A DNA stretch of 64,000 bases from Galbibacter sp038433465 (GTDB lineage Bacteria; Bacteroidota; Bacteroidia; Flavobacteriales; Flavobacteriaceae), in NCBI RefSeq assembly GCF_038433465.1, contig NZ_JAESVF010000005.1, positions 124,001-188,000 on the forward strand, written 5' to 3'. Positions 6,975-16,174 of the stretch are shown here, in pieces (the first letter of the stretch is position 1; each line of letters opens with the position of its first letter). The position numbers and the translations under genes are program-made. Under the pieces are notes generated by a model, which was given only the letters and a program-made list of their open reading frames with translations, was not told the origin of the DNA and did not search any database.

Positions 6975-7811
6975 ATGAAAAGTATATGTACTCTTTTGGT
7001 TGTGTTTTTATCTGTGTATAATGGATATAGTACTAATTGGTTATCTTCTTTTGAAGATGCTCAAAAGTTAGCTTTGGTGCAAAATAAACTCATCGTGGTA
7101 GATTTTTGGGCTACTTGGTGTGGACCTTGTAAAAAAATGGATTCCGATGCTTGGCATACTAATGAAGTTGGAGATATGATGAATAACTTTATACCGCTAA
7201 AAGTTGATATTGATACGCAAACAAATTTAGCAAGACGCTATGGTATCAAGGCTATTCCTAATGTTTATATTATGGATGCAAATGGAGAGATTGTTGCTGA
7301 TAGTAAGGGGTATATGGACAAAGTGGAATTACTTAATTTTTTAGATGATTTTGTTTTAAATACATCTTATGTTAATAAAGAATTAGTGAATTATTTTCAA
7401 CGTCAAAATTTTGCAAATTCATTACGATTGGCAAAACGTTATATTGATTATTCTTTATTAGTAGATGATAAAGTAAAGAATAACTTCTTTTCGGTGTCCA
7501 ATGTATATCTTGATAAAGCCAATAAAATGTTGGAGAATCAACCAAAATTTGAAGAAAAAATTGAGTTGCTAAAAATGACAATCGACGTATATCGTGGCAA
7601 TCATAAAAAAGTTGTTCGAAAATTAGCTAAAACCGACGAAGCTACTATAGACCCGATCAATAAAGCAGATTATTACTTTATTAATTACTGTGTGTGTAGA
7701 AGTAATAACGAGGCTGACCAAGCTTCTGAATGGCTTGATAAACTTAAAACTACTTCTAATTTCGAGACTTATAATTCAAAAATAAACATGATTTTTAAGG
7801 AAGATTCTTAG
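6975..7811 (+). CDS. secreted thioredoxin-family protein
   Basis: The start is set at the ATG at 6975; the frame opens at a GTG two codons earlier. The 278-residue product begins with a signal peptide (KSICTLLVVFLSVYNGYST) and then a thioredoxin fold with the active site W-C-G-P-C at 48-52 and the cis-Pro segment 'IKAIPNVYI'. The C-terminal 140 residues are helical with no known motif. A periplasmic disulfide reductase or isomerase is likely. The gene converges on the NamZ-like gene with only 7 bases between. Confidence 0.85.
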   Translation: MKSICTLLVVFLSVYNGYSTNWLSSFEDAQKLALVQNKLIVVDFWATWCGPCKKMDSDAWHTNEVGDMMNNFIPLKVDIDTQTNLARRYGIKAIPNVYIMDANGEIVADSKGYMDKVELLNFLDDFVLNTSYVNKELVNYFQRQNFANSLRLAKRYIDYSLLVDDKVKNNFFSVSNVYLDKANKMLENQPKFEEKIELLKMTIDVYRGNHKKVVRKLAKTDEATIDPINKADYYFINYCVCRSNNEADQASEWLDKLKTTSNFETYNSKINMIFKEDS

Positions 7812-7818
7812 TCTTCCT

Positions 7819-9036
7819 TTACTCATAAATAAAATACTTACTTCTTATTTTTTTGAAGTTTTCAATGCCTTCTTGCCAAGTGGCTTTAATTTCGTCGTTG
7901 GGCATGCCAGCTTCAATTTGTTTTTGAAGTTTGTTGTTACCTGCGTGTAACGTAAAACTAGCGGTTTTAAAAAAGTTAGCTTTGTCATTGCTGTTTTGAT
8001 AGGCTTTAATAATCCATTGCATAGTCACTTCTTTTGGAGGCGTTACAGAAGATAAATCTTCTCCGTAGCATAATTTCCCATTGTGTTTTGGGTCTTTCGA
8101 GCCAAAATTGGGTTTCGGAGTATATTCAAAAGAAAAAACATTTTTATCCAACCAAGGAGCACCATAACGTTGAAACTGAAACTCAGTTCCTCTTCCTGCA
8201 TTTACATGTGTACCCTCAAAAAGGCCTAAACTTGGGTATAATAAAATTGATTGGTCGTTTGGTAAGTTTGGAGAAGGCCTAATTGGTAAACTATACGATA
8301 ATTCGTGGTTGTAGTTTTTTACAGGAATTACAGTTAAATCGCATTGCACTTTGTTGGTAAGCCATTTTTCGCCATTGAGCATTTTTCCGTATTCTCCAAT
8401 GGTAAGTCCGTACACAAGCGGAATAGGAACTTTTCCTAAAAAGCTAGCGTGTTCCATTTCGAGTGTTGGACCGTCAACATAACTCGCATTCGGATTTGGT
8501 CGGTCTAAAACAATTAATGGAATGTTATTTTCGGCGCAAGCCTCCATAACCAAATGTAAAGTAGAGGTGTAGGTGTAAAAGCGTACGCCAACATCTTGAA
8601 TGTCAAAAACCATAATATCGATGGCTTTGAGTTGTGCAGGAGCAGGCTTTTTGTGTTTTCCGTAAAGCGAAACAATTTCGATTCCTGTTCTAGCATCTTT
8701 GTTTCCTTCCAAAAGTTCTCCAGCATCAGCCTTTCCTCGGAAACCGTGTTCAGGAGAAAATATCTTCTGAATATTTATGTTTAATGCCGAAAGCGAATCG
8801 ACTAAATGTGTATATGTTTCATCATTTTTAAAAATTACGGAAGTTTGGTTGGCAACAATTCCCACGCGTTTATTTTTCAGCAGAGGCAAATAAGCTTCAG
8901 TACTATTAGCACCTACAATGATAGGTTTTTCCTGCGGAGTTTCTTCCGAAGTAATAATTGCTTTTTTTTCCTGATTTCCATTCGCACACGAAATCACTAC
9001 TAAAAACAATAATAAAAATGTATTTTTGAAACTCAT
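7819..9036 (-). CDS. DUF1343 lipoprotein, NamZ-like exo-beta-N-acetylmuramidase
   Basis: The protein belongs to the DUF1343 (YbbC/NamZ) family, whose characterised member removes N-acetylmuramic acid from the non-reducing end of peptidoglycan fragments. Typical segments include 'KRVGIVANQTSV', 'SPEHGFRGKADAGE', 'VFDIQDVGVRFYTYTSTL', 'DRPNPN' and 'RGTEFQFQRYGAPWL'. A lipobox (VVISC) with Cys17 indicates a lipoprotein. I chose the ATG at 9036 (MSFKNTFLL); an in-frame ATG at 9048 would add MRYF. It is divergent from the permease gene, with almost no space between start codons. Confidence 0.85.
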   Translation of the reverse strand: MSFKNTFLLLFLVVISCANGNQEKKAIITSEETPQEKPIIVGANSTEAYLPLLKNKRVGIVANQTSVIFKNDETYTHLVDSLSALNINIQKIFSPEHGFRGKADAGELLEGNKDARTGIEIVSLYGKHKKPAPAQLKAIDIMVFDIQDVGVRFYTYTSTLHLVMEACAENNIPLIVLDRPNPNASYVDGPTLEMEHASFLGKVPIPLVYGLTIGEYGKMLNGEKWLTNKVQCDLTVIPVKNYNHELSYSLPIRPSPNLPNDQSILLYPSLGLFEGTHVNAGRGTEFQFQRYGAPWLDKNVFSFEYTPKPNFGSKDPKHNGKLCYGEDLSSVTPPKEVTMQWIIKAYQNSNDKANFFKTASFTLHAGNNKLQKQIEAGMPNDEIKATWQEGIENFKKIRSKYFIYE

Positions 9037-9051
9037 AAAGTACCTCATAAT

Positions 9052-10287
9052 TTGAATTTAGAATATTTTATTACCAAACGCCTTGTAAAGGGTAAGGAGT
9101 ATAAAAGTAGTATATCGGCGCCAATTATAAAAATTGCCATTGCAGCGATTGCGATGGGCGTTATTATGATGCTTATTGCGATGGCTACTGGGGCTGGATT
9201 ACAACGTAAAATTCGAGAAAAAATTGCCGCTTTTAATGGGCACATTCAAATTTATAACTACGATAATAATACTTCAGATGTTTCTGTTAATCCGATTTCG
9301 ATACATCAAGATTTTTATCCTGAATTTAAAAATGTTTCGGGAATAAACCATGTACAAGCCGTAGCTACCAAAGGCGGAATTATTAGAACTGAAAATACTT
9401 TTGAAGGGATTATAGCCAAAGGTGTTGGTGCCGATTACAATTGGAAACCCTTTGAAGATTTTTTAGTTGACGGACGACTGCCTAATTATTCGGGAAAGCG
9501 CAATGAAGAGATTTTAATTTCGCGTTACCTCGCAAACCGATTGCAATTTAAAGTAGGAACTGAGTTTTGGGCGTTTTTTCTGAAAAATGAAGTCAATGAA
9601 ATACCAAACCAAGTGAAGTTTAAAATTGTAGGAATTTACGATAGTGGGTTCCAAGATTTTGATGCCAATTATATTTTTGTTGATCTACGCCACATTCAAC
9701 GGATGAATAAATGGAAAGCCGACGAGATTGGTACTTTCGAAGTTTTTATAGACGATTTTGATAAAATAGAAGAAAAAGGACGAGAAGTGTATGGTGTTAC
9801 ACTTTCAACGCTAGACTCTCAAACCATTGCCGAAAAATATTACACTATTTTTGAGTGGATTTCGCTTTTCGATTTTAATGTTGCTATTATTATTGGAATC
9901 ATGATTATTGTTGGCGGGATTAATATGATAACCGCCTTGCTTGTACTTATTTTAGAGCGTACTCAAATGATTGGCTTGTTAAAAGCGTTGGGAACTAACA
10001 ATTGGAGCATTCGAAAGATATTCCTTTACAATGCTGCCTATTTAATTGTTGTCGGGTTGTTTTGGGGAAATTTACTCGGACTCGGACTCTTGTTTTTACA
10101 GAGTAAGTTTGGCTTTATAAGTTTGGATGCTTCCACTTATTATGTTTCGCAAGCCCCTGTTTATATCAATCCGCTACATGTAGTTTTTCTTAATGTTGGT
10201 GTGTTGTTGTTATGCTTATTAATGCTGTTAATTCCGTCATACATTATTACAAAAATATCGCCTGCACGTTCAATGAAGTTTGAATAG
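9052..10287 (+). CDS. FtsX/LolE-like ABC transporter permease (TTG start)
   Basis: The 411-residue integral membrane protein has the MacB/LolE layout: a TM at about 25-48, a large periplasmic domain to about 270, then three TMs at about 275-297, 318-343 and 373-398. 'ALLVLILERTQMIGLLKALGTNNWSIRKIF' is the FtsX-domain core. The family moves lipoproteins or lipids from the inner membrane with a partner ATPase, which is not adjacent here. The reading starts at TTG (9052); the sequence after it (NLEYFITKRL) matches the conserved N-terminus of Bacteroidota homologues as I know it, so the TTG start is likely real. Confidence 0.85.
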   Translation: MNLEYFITKRLVKGKEYKSSISAPIIKIAIAAIAMGVIMMLIAMATGAGLQRKIREKIAAFNGHIQIYNYDNNTSDVSVNPISIHQDFYPEFKNVSGINHVQAVATKGGIIRTENTFEGIIAKGVGADYNWKPFEDFLVDGRLPNYSGKRNEEILISRYLANRLQFKVGTEFWAFFLKNEVNEIPNQVKFKIVGIYDSGFQDFDANYIFVDLRHIQRMNKWKADEIGTFEVFIDDFDKIEEKGREVYGVTLSTLDSQTIAEKYYTIFEWISLFDFNVAIIIGIMIIVGGINMITALLVLILERTQMIGLLKALGTNNWSIRKIFLYNAAYLIVVGLFWGNLLGLGLLFLQSKFGFISLDASTYYVSQAPVYINPLHVVFLNVGVLLLCLLMLLIPSYIITKISPARSMKFE

Positions 10288-10354
10288 CTTTTCAGTTTAG
10301 AAATGGAATACTGTTTTTAAGGTGTTGAATTTCAGTTTGTTTTATTTTTTTTGT

Positions 10355-10362
10355 ATCTTTAA
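10355..10362 (+). promoter_or_regulatory. -7-like box TATCTTTA upstream of the 43-aa gene
   Basis: TTTGTATCTTTAATGG contains a close match to TAnnTTTG about 50 bases before the small ORF start. Confidence 0.35.
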
Positions 10363-10411
10363 TGGAAGCTACTGCCCCAAATATTTTATTAATCAATAAA
10401 ATCAAATCGTC

Positions 10412-10543
10412 ATGGGGCAATTATTACACAATCAAACTTCCGCATTAACTATCGCTTTAAAAGCCATAGTGTACATTTTAATCGCAATTTTATCTTGGGT
10501 AGTCGTTTCAGCAATACTTAGTTTAGTAGGTGTGTTGAATTAA
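10412..10543 (+). CDS. small membrane protein, 43 aa
   Basis: The frame runs from ATG to TAA and encodes MGQLLHNQTS followed by one long hydrophobic stretch (ALTIALKAIVYILIAILS, then WVVVSAILSLVG). It is a single- or double-span membrane peptide with a short polar N-terminus. A -7-like box precedes it. No relative is recognised. Coding is inferred from frame length, hydrophobicity and promoter placement only. Confidence 0.45.
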   Translation: MGQLLHNQTSALTIALKAIVYILIAILSWVVVSAILSLVGVLN

Positions 10544-11047
10544 TACTTTTTATATTTTTTCTTTGAATATCCGTAATCTATCATGCCAAGATTAAAATGT
10601 CAGGTCGAGCGTAGTCGAGACCATATTTAAAGCTATTAAGCCAAATAACCTCTCGACTACGCTCGAGGTTACAGTGTATTATGACAGATTACAGACAATC
10701 ATACTTTTTCTGTTTAGTAAAAATATAGTAAAGCATTTACTTCCGAAGAAAAACATTACGCGTAACGATTTTAAATATGAAGAAAATTATCTTTTTATCA
10801 GAATTGTATTTTTCATAATAACTGTAGCGTATTACTTTGATTTATGGTTTCATTTTATGTTTTTTTAAGGAAAATAAATAGCATTTTATCATTTTTATTG
10901 ACGTATGTAGTTGTTTTCAGTATGATGAAATGATTATATTTTCTATATTTTTACAGAAGATAGTTGTATTTTCAGCAGAAATATTTAATTTTATATTCTC
11001 CTCGACCTATTATTAAATGCACAATCATTAAATTATTTTATTCAATT
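10544..11047. other. gene-free stretch before the sulfatase array
   Basis: This 500-base stretch holds the inverted repeat at 10603-10668. The rest is AT-rich with only weak, probably chance frames. The sulfatase frame runs open back to 10964, but the sequence before the ATG at 11048 does not resemble a protein N-terminus. The promoter of the first sulfatase should lie at about 10920-11000; a candidate box is TATATTTT near 10942. Confidence 0.5.
10603..10668. repeat. inverted repeat TCGAGCGTAGTCGA type
   Basis: The arm at 10603-10620 (GGTCGAGCGTAGTCGAGA) and the arm at 10651-10668 (TCTCGACTACGCTCGAGG) match at 16 of 18 positions across a 30-base AT-rich loop. Each arm is itself partly palindromic. 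It looks like a dispersed intergenic repeat of the kind common in Flavobacteriaceae. Confidence 0.6.
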
Positions 11048-12526
11048 ATGAAGAAAAAATCTATTTTATTGCCAATAGCTGCGCTACTGGTAAACTTTCT
11101 TGTAGCACAAGATAAGCCAAACATCCTCGTAATTATGGGGGATGATATAGGATGGTTTAACACCAGTGCCTATAACAGCGGAATGATGGGGTATAGAACT
11201 CCAAATATTGACCGTGTTGCCAACGAGGGGATGCGTTTTACAGATGCTTATGCACAACAATCGTGTACGGCTGGTAGAGCTGCATTTATTACAGGACAGT
11301 CGCCAAAAAGAACAGGGCTTCTTAAAATTGGTATGCCAGGAGATCCAATAGGATTACAAAAAGAAGATCCAACAATTGCAGAAATGTTAAAGCCACTTGG
11401 GTATGCAACAGGGCAATTTGGAAAAAATCACTTAGGAGATTTGGATAAATTCCTTCCTACAAATCACGGTTTTGATGAGTTCTTCGGAAATCTTTATCAC
11501 TTAAATGCTGAAGAAGAGCCAGAGAATGCAGATTATCCAAAAGATCCTGAGTTTAGAAAAAAATTCGGACCAAGAGGAGTTTTAAAAGCTACAGCTGACG
11601 GAAAAGTTGAAGATACAGGACCATTAACTAAAAAGAGAATGGAAACTATCGATCAAGAGTTTTTGGATGCTGCTAAAGCGTTTATTAAAAAACAACACGA
11701 TGCTGGAAAACCATTCTTTACTTGGTTCAACTCTACAAGAATGCACATTTTTACACATTTAAGTGATGAGTATAATGCGAAGACTGGACTTGGAGTTTAT
11801 GCTGACGGTATGAGACAGCACGATATGCAAGTTGGTCAATTATTAGATTTGTTAGACGAATTAGGAATTGCAGATAACACAATTGTAATTTATACTACAG
11901 ATAACGGTGCAGAGAAATTTACATGGCCTGATGGTGGTACAACTCCATTTAGAGGAGAAAAAGCTACTACTTGGGAAGGTGGTATTAGAGTTCCTTTCAT
12001 GATTAGATGGCCTGGAAAAATTAAAGCTGGACAAGTTTCTAACGAGATTTTCTCTCTTGAAGACTGTATGCCAACTTTATTAGCAGCTGCAGGAAATACA
12101 AATATTAAGAAAGATTTACTTAACGGATACAAAGGATATAAAGTACATTTAGATGGATATAACTTTATTCCTTACATGACTGGTAAAGAAGAAAAAGGGC
12201 CACGTAACGAGTTCTTCGCTTTTGTAGATGATGGTACTTTAGGAGCAGTTCGTTTAGGACGTTTTAAATATCACTTCTCTACGCAAGAAGAAGAAGGAAT
12301 GGGAGCTTGGTTACATGCTCAAGTACCAAGAAAAGCACCATTGTTAATCGATTTATTAGGAGATCCATTTGAAAGTGCTCCAGAATCTTCATCGTACTAC
12401 GATGATTGGTTATTACGTAGAATGTATGCTTTTGTACCATTACAAAGTGTTGTGGCTAACTATATGGCTACGTTTAAAGACTTCCCTGTACGTCAAGAGC
12501 CAGGAAGCTTTACACCAAAACAATAA
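11048..12526 (+). CDS. sulfatase (arylsulfatase family), tandem copy 1
   Basis: The 492-residue precursor has a signal peptide (MKKKSILLPIAALLVNFLVAQ). The N-terminal metal site is 'ILVIMGDDIGW', and the formylglycine motif is C73-T-A-G-R, the Cys-type sequence C-x-A-x-R that needs a sulfatase-maturing enzyme. 'GKNHLGD' and 'YTTDNGAEK' supply further active-site residues. It hydrolyses sulfate esters in the periplasm or outside the cell; the substrate is unknown. The ATG at 11048 is chosen over an upstream in-frame start at 10964 because only it gives a clean signal peptide. It is the first of three close paralogues. Confidence 0.92.
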   Translation: MKKKSILLPIAALLVNFLVAQDKPNILVIMGDDIGWFNTSAYNSGMMGYRTPNIDRVANEGMRFTDAYAQQSCTAGRAAFITGQSPKRTGLLKIGMPGDPIGLQKEDPTIAEMLKPLGYATGQFGKNHLGDLDKFLPTNHGFDEFFGNLYHLNAEEEPENADYPKDPEFRKKFGPRGVLKATADGKVEDTGPLTKKRMETIDQEFLDAAKAFIKKQHDAGKPFFTWFNSTRMHIFTHLSDEYNAKTGLGVYADGMRQHDMQVGQLLDLLDELGIADNTIVIYTTDNGAEKFTWPDGGTTPFRGEKATTWEGGIRVPFMIRWPGKIKAGQVSNEIFSLEDCMPTLLAAAGNTNIKKDLLNGYKGYKVHLDGYNFIPYMTGKEEKGPRNEFFAFVDDGTLGAVRLGRFKYHFSTQEEEGMGAWLHAQVPRKAPLLIDLLGDPFESAPESSSYYDDWLLRRMYAFVPLQSVVANYMATFKDFPVRQEPGSFTPKQ

Positions 12527-12549
12527 TTCTTCATAAAATTATATATAAG

Positions 12550-12587
12550 AAAAGTCTGAATAAACATATTCAGACTTTTCTGTTTTT
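12550..12587 (+). terminator. terminator after sulfatase copy 1
   Basis: AAAAGTCTGAAT, a 6-base loop, ATTCAGACTTTT, then CTGTTTTT. The hairpin separates copy 1 from copy 2. Confidence 0.85.
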
Positions 12588-12620
12588 ATCGATTTATTTT
12601 CGATATATAATAATTTATAG

Positions 12621-12644
12621 TATTTTAGTGGAGAATTTCCCTCC
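12621..12644 (+). promoter_or_regulatory. repeated promoter/leader element before sulfatase copy 2
   Basis: TATTTTAGT, 4 bases, AATTTCCCTC. TATTTTAG is a variant of the TAnnTTTG box. The same block precedes copy 3 and recurs after it, always just downstream of the preceding gene's terminator. Confidence 0.5.
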
Positions 12645-12681
12645 CTACGTTATCACTTAAAAATTAATTAAATCACATCTT

Positions 12682-14229
12682 ATGTTTAAGAAAAATTTGT
12701 TTTTATCATTAGCAGGCTTGTTGGTGGTAAATGTGATGTTTTCACAAAAGAAACCAAATATCCTCGTGATTATGGGGGACGATGTTGGTTACTGGAACTT
12801 AAGCTACAACAACCGCGGGATGATGGGCTACACTACGCCAAACATCGATAAACTTGCGAGCGAGGGAGCTATTTTTACAGATTATTATGCAGAGCAAAGT
12901 TGTACTGCTGGTCGTGCTGCTTTCATTACTGGGCAAATGCCAGTAAGAACAGGTATGACAAAAGTTGGTATTCCTGGTTCTACACTAGGGCTTCAAAAAG
13001 AAGATCCAACACTTGCAGAATTGTTAAAACCACTAGGGTATACAACAGGGCAATTTGGTAAAAACCACTTAGGAGATTTGGATGAATTTCTTCCAACAAA
13101 CCACGGTTTTGATGAGTTCTTCGGAAATCTTTATCATTTAAATGCTGAAGAAACTCCAGAGAATCCTTACTATCCTAAAAACCCAGAGTTCAGAAAAAAA
13201 TTCGGACCAAGAGGTGTAATTCATTCTACTGCTGATGGAAAAATTGAAGATACAGGCCCATTGAATAAAAAGCGTATGGAAACTGTAGATCAAGAGTTTT
13301 TAGATGCAGCTGAAAATTTCATGGAAAAAGCAGTAAGTAGCGATAAACCATTTTTTGTGTGGTTTAATACAACTCGTATGCACTACGTTACGCACGTTCC
13401 AGAATCTTACAGCGGAAGAACTGGTTTGAACGAATATGCAGACGGAATGGTTCAGCATGACGATCAAATTGGGATGATTCTTAAAAAATTAGAAGAGCTT
13501 GGAGTTGATGATAATACAATTGTTGTTTATACTACAGACAACGGTCCGCACTTTAATATGTGGCCTGATGGTGGTATTACACCGTTTAGAGGAGAGAAAA
13601 ATACAAACTGGGAAGGTGGTTACCGTGTACCATGTATCGTAAAATGGCCTGGAAAAATTAAGCCAGGTAAAGTTGTTAACGAAATTGTTGCAGGAAACGA
13701 CTGGGTGCCTACACTTATGGCAGCTGCAGGGAAACCAAACATCAAACAAGATTTGTTAAATGGTTACAACGGATACAAAGTTCATTTAGATGGATACAAT
13801 ATTTTACCATATTTAACAGATGAAAAACAAGTTTCTAAAGACCAATACGGAGCAACAACTTGGCCAAGAAGAGAGTTTTATTATTGGAATGACGACGGAC
13901 AATTGGTAGCGATGCGTTACGACCGTTGGAAATTAGTTTTCATGGAGCAACAATCTTCTAAATTTGGAGTTTGGATGTATCCGTTTGTGCAATTGAGAAT
14001 TCCATTAGTTTTCGATTTACGTATGGATCCGTTTGAAAGAGCACAACACAATGCTAACGGATATTACGAATGGATGGAAGGAATTATTCAGTTTGCAGGA
14101 GGTTCTTCTCAGGCAATTGCTGGGCAAATGATTGAAACTTTCAAAAAATATCCACCAAGACAGCGTCCAGCTTCATTCAACCTAGATGAGGTAATGAAGT
14201 CACTTACAGCTGGTCAAGAAGGAAAATAG
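12682..14229 (+). CDS. sulfatase (arylsulfatase family), tandem copy 2
   Basis: The 515-residue precursor has a signal peptide ending near VMFSQ. It shows the same order of motifs as copy 1: 'ILVIMGDDVGY', C74-T-A-G-R, 'GKNHLGD' and 'YTTDNGPHF'. It differs in the C-terminal third (an added segment around 'DQYGATTWPRREFYYWNDDG') and in the residues after the DNG motif, which may shift substrate choice. It has its own promoter-like block and terminator. Confidence 0.92.
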   Translation: MFKKNLFLSLAGLLVVNVMFSQKKPNILVIMGDDVGYWNLSYNNRGMMGYTTPNIDKLASEGAIFTDYYAEQSCTAGRAAFITGQMPVRTGMTKVGIPGSTLGLQKEDPTLAELLKPLGYTTGQFGKNHLGDLDEFLPTNHGFDEFFGNLYHLNAEETPENPYYPKNPEFRKKFGPRGVIHSTADGKIEDTGPLNKKRMETVDQEFLDAAENFMEKAVSSDKPFFVWFNTTRMHYVTHVPESYSGRTGLNEYADGMVQHDDQIGMILKKLEELGVDDNTIVVYTTDNGPHFNMWPDGGITPFRGEKNTNWEGGYRVPCIVKWPGKIKPGKVVNEIVAGNDWVPTLMAAAGKPNIKQDLLNGYNGYKVHLDGYNILPYLTDEKQVSKDQYGATTWPRREFYYWNDDGQLVAMRYDRWKLVFMEQQSSKFGVWMYPFVQLRIPLVFDLRMDPFERAQHNANGYYEWMEGIIQFAGGSSQAIAGQMIETFKKYPPRQRPASFNLDEVMKSLTAGQEGK

Positions 14230-14252
14230 TATTTTACGAGTTTTATAGATTT

Positions 14253-14285
14253 AAAAGCCGAACATTTAATGTTCGGCTTTTTTTC
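14253..14285 (+). terminator. terminator after sulfatase copy 2
   Basis: AAAGCCGAACAT, a short loop, ATGTTCGGCTTT, then TTTTT. Confidence 0.9.
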
Positions 14286-14317
14286 GTATTTTAAGCTGAT
14301 TGTAATTAAAATAATAC

Positions 14318-14339
14318 TATTTTAGTCGCAAATTCCCTC
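14318..14339 (+). promoter_or_regulatory. repeated promoter/leader element before sulfatase copy 3
   Basis: TATTTTAGT, CGC, AAATTCCCTC: the same layout as at 12621-12644, about 40 bases before the coding region. Confidence 0.5.
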
Positions 14340-14379
14340 AATTGCTACAGAATCAATAAACCAATTTAATTAAGTAGTT

Positions 14380-15891
14380 ATGATTAAGAAAAACTATTTT
14401 TTGTCGTTAGCAATATTGTTAGTGACTAATGTATTACTTGCGCAAGACAAGCCAAATATCCTCGTTCTTTGGGGTGATGATATAGGTTGGTCGAACGTAA
14501 GCTTTAACAATCGTGGAATGATGGGGTACAAAACTCCAAACATCGATCGAATTGCAAATGAAGGAGCTATTTTTACCGACTGGTATGCGCAACAATCGTG
14601 TACTGCTGGTAGAGCAGCTTTTATTTTAGGGCAACACCCATTTAGAACTGGGTTGTTAACAATCGGGATGCCTGGAGCAAAACAAGGTATCAAAGATAAC
14701 CAACCTACAATTGCTGAAGTACTTAAACCTCACGGTTATGTTTCTGGTCAGTTTGGGAAAAATCACTTAGGAGATAGAGACGAGCATCTTCCTACAAATC
14801 ATGGTTTTGATGAGTTCTTCGGAAACCTTTACCATTTAAATGCTGAAGAAGAGCCAGAAAGTTATTACTATCCAAAAGATCCTGAATTCAGAAAAAAATA
14901 CGGACCTCGTGGAGTATTACACTCGTATGCTGATGGTAGAATTGAAGATACAGGACCACTTTCTTCTAAACGTATGGAAACTGTAGATCAAGAGTTTGAA
15001 GATGCTGCAATTAAATTTATCGAGAAAGCACACGCTGATGGAAAACCATTCTTTGTTTGGTTAAACTCAACACGTATGCACGTTTGGACACACCTTTCAG
15101 AAGAAAGTGATGGTGTTACTGGTATCGGTTTATACGCTGATGGAATGGTAGAGCACGATAAAAGTATTGGTCGTGTTTTAGCTAAATTAGAAGAACTTGG
15201 AATTATCGATAACACTATTATTATGTATTCTACAGATAATGGTGCTGAGAAATTCTCATGGCCTGATGGTGGTAGTACACCATTTGCTGGAGAAAAAGGA
15301 ACAACTTGGGAAGGTGGTTTCCGTGTGCCTTGTGCAATTCGTTGGCCAGGAGTTATCGAGCCAGGAACAGTTTACAACGATATTTTCTCGCATGAAGACA
15401 TGATGCCAACTTTGGCAGCAGCAGCTGGAGAGTCTGATTTGGTAAACAAAATGCTAAACGGATATAAAGCAAACGGTAAAACGTTTAATGCACATTTAGA
15501 TGGTTACAACTTATTGCCATTTTTCAAAGGGCAAGTAAAAGAATCTCCAAGAAAAGAGATTTTCTATTTCGACGCTGGAGGAAACTTAAATGCAATTCGT
15601 TACAACAACTTCAAACTTCACTTTACTTTTATGGAAGGTGCAATTAATGAAGCATACCGTAAATCGCCAAGCTGGCCTTTAGTAATCAACTTAAGAGCCG
15701 ATCCGTATGAAGTATCATACAAAGCAGGAATGTATTTAAAATGGTATGGAGACAATATGTGGATGTTTGTACCAGCGCAAGAGTTGGCAGCAAATTTCTT
15801 AGAGTCGTTTAAAAAGTATCCGCCAGTTAAAGGATCTTCTTTATCGATTGACGAAGTTGTAAAACAAATGTCTACACCAACAAGAAACTAA
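14380..15891 (+). CDS. sulfatase (arylsulfatase family), tandem copy 3
   Basis: The 503-residue precursor has a signal peptide (MIKKNYFLSLAILLVTNVLLAQ). The metal-site segment reads 'ILVLWGDDIGW', with Trp in place of the Met of copies 1 and 2. The formylglycine motif is C74-T-A-G-R, with 'GKNHLGD' and 'YSTDNGAEK' following. It is clearly a paralogue of the two upstream genes. The C-terminus contains a unique insert around 'YKANGKTFNAHLDGYN'. Secreted or periplasmic sulfatase; substrate unknown. Confidence 0.92.
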   Translation: MIKKNYFLSLAILLVTNVLLAQDKPNILVLWGDDIGWSNVSFNNRGMMGYKTPNIDRIANEGAIFTDWYAQQSCTAGRAAFILGQHPFRTGLLTIGMPGAKQGIKDNQPTIAEVLKPHGYVSGQFGKNHLGDRDEHLPTNHGFDEFFGNLYHLNAEEEPESYYYPKDPEFRKKYGPRGVLHSYADGRIEDTGPLSSKRMETVDQEFEDAAIKFIEKAHADGKPFFVWLNSTRMHVWTHLSEESDGVTGIGLYADGMVEHDKSIGRVLAKLEELGIIDNTIIMYSTDNGAEKFSWPDGGSTPFAGEKGTTWEGGFRVPCAIRWPGVIEPGTVYNDIFSHEDMMPTLAAAAGESDLVNKMLNGYKANGKTFNAHLDGYNLLPFFKGQVKESPRKEIFYFDAGGNLNAIRYNNFKLHFTFMEGAINEAYRKSPSWPLVINLRADPYEVSYKAGMYLKWYGDNMWMFVPAQELAANFLESFKKYPPVKGSSLSIDEVVKQMSTPTRN

Positions 15892-15940
15892 GCTTGTAAA
15901 ATAGAGTTTCTTAACAGAAATTCATCGATAATAATTTAGA

Positions 15941-15976
15941 AAACGGAGTGCATATTATATGTACTCCGTTTTTATT
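15941..15976 (+). terminator. terminator after sulfatase copy 3
   Basis: AAACGGAGTGCAT, a loop, GTACTCCGTTTTTATTT. Confidence 0.85.
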
Positions 15977-15979
15977 TCT

Positions 15980-16003
15980 TACTTTAGTGTAAAATTTCCC
16001 CCG
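15980..16003 (+). promoter_or_regulatory. repeated promoter/leader element before the HAD lipoprotein gene
   Basis: TACTTTAGT, 4 bases, AATTTCCCCC: the third instance of the block found before sulfatase copies 2 and 3. It suggests common control of the sulfatases and the following genes. The 5' leader here would be about 170 bases. Confidence 0.45.
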
Positions 16004-16174
16004 TTCACTTAAAAAATAAAATAAGCATCAAATAAAAAGCGATGTTGTCTATTCAATTTAAAAAGTGAAACCATCAATTCTTATAATTTTTTAGAAAAGT
16101 ACTACTAAGTTGTAGTTCTAAAATATTATGATGAATTAAACCAAGCGTTTAATTTTATTTAAAATGAAAAAAAA

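Noticed and set aside
10674..10868. 64-codon plus-strand frame before the sulfatases
   Set aside because: It begins inside the end of the inverted repeat and has no plausible start signal or recognisable composition; it looks like chance in AT-rich DNA.
10964..11047. Longer N-terminus of sulfatase copy 1
   Set aside because: The added 28 residues precede a perfect signal peptide and do not match the two paralogues, so the ATG at 11048 is preferred.
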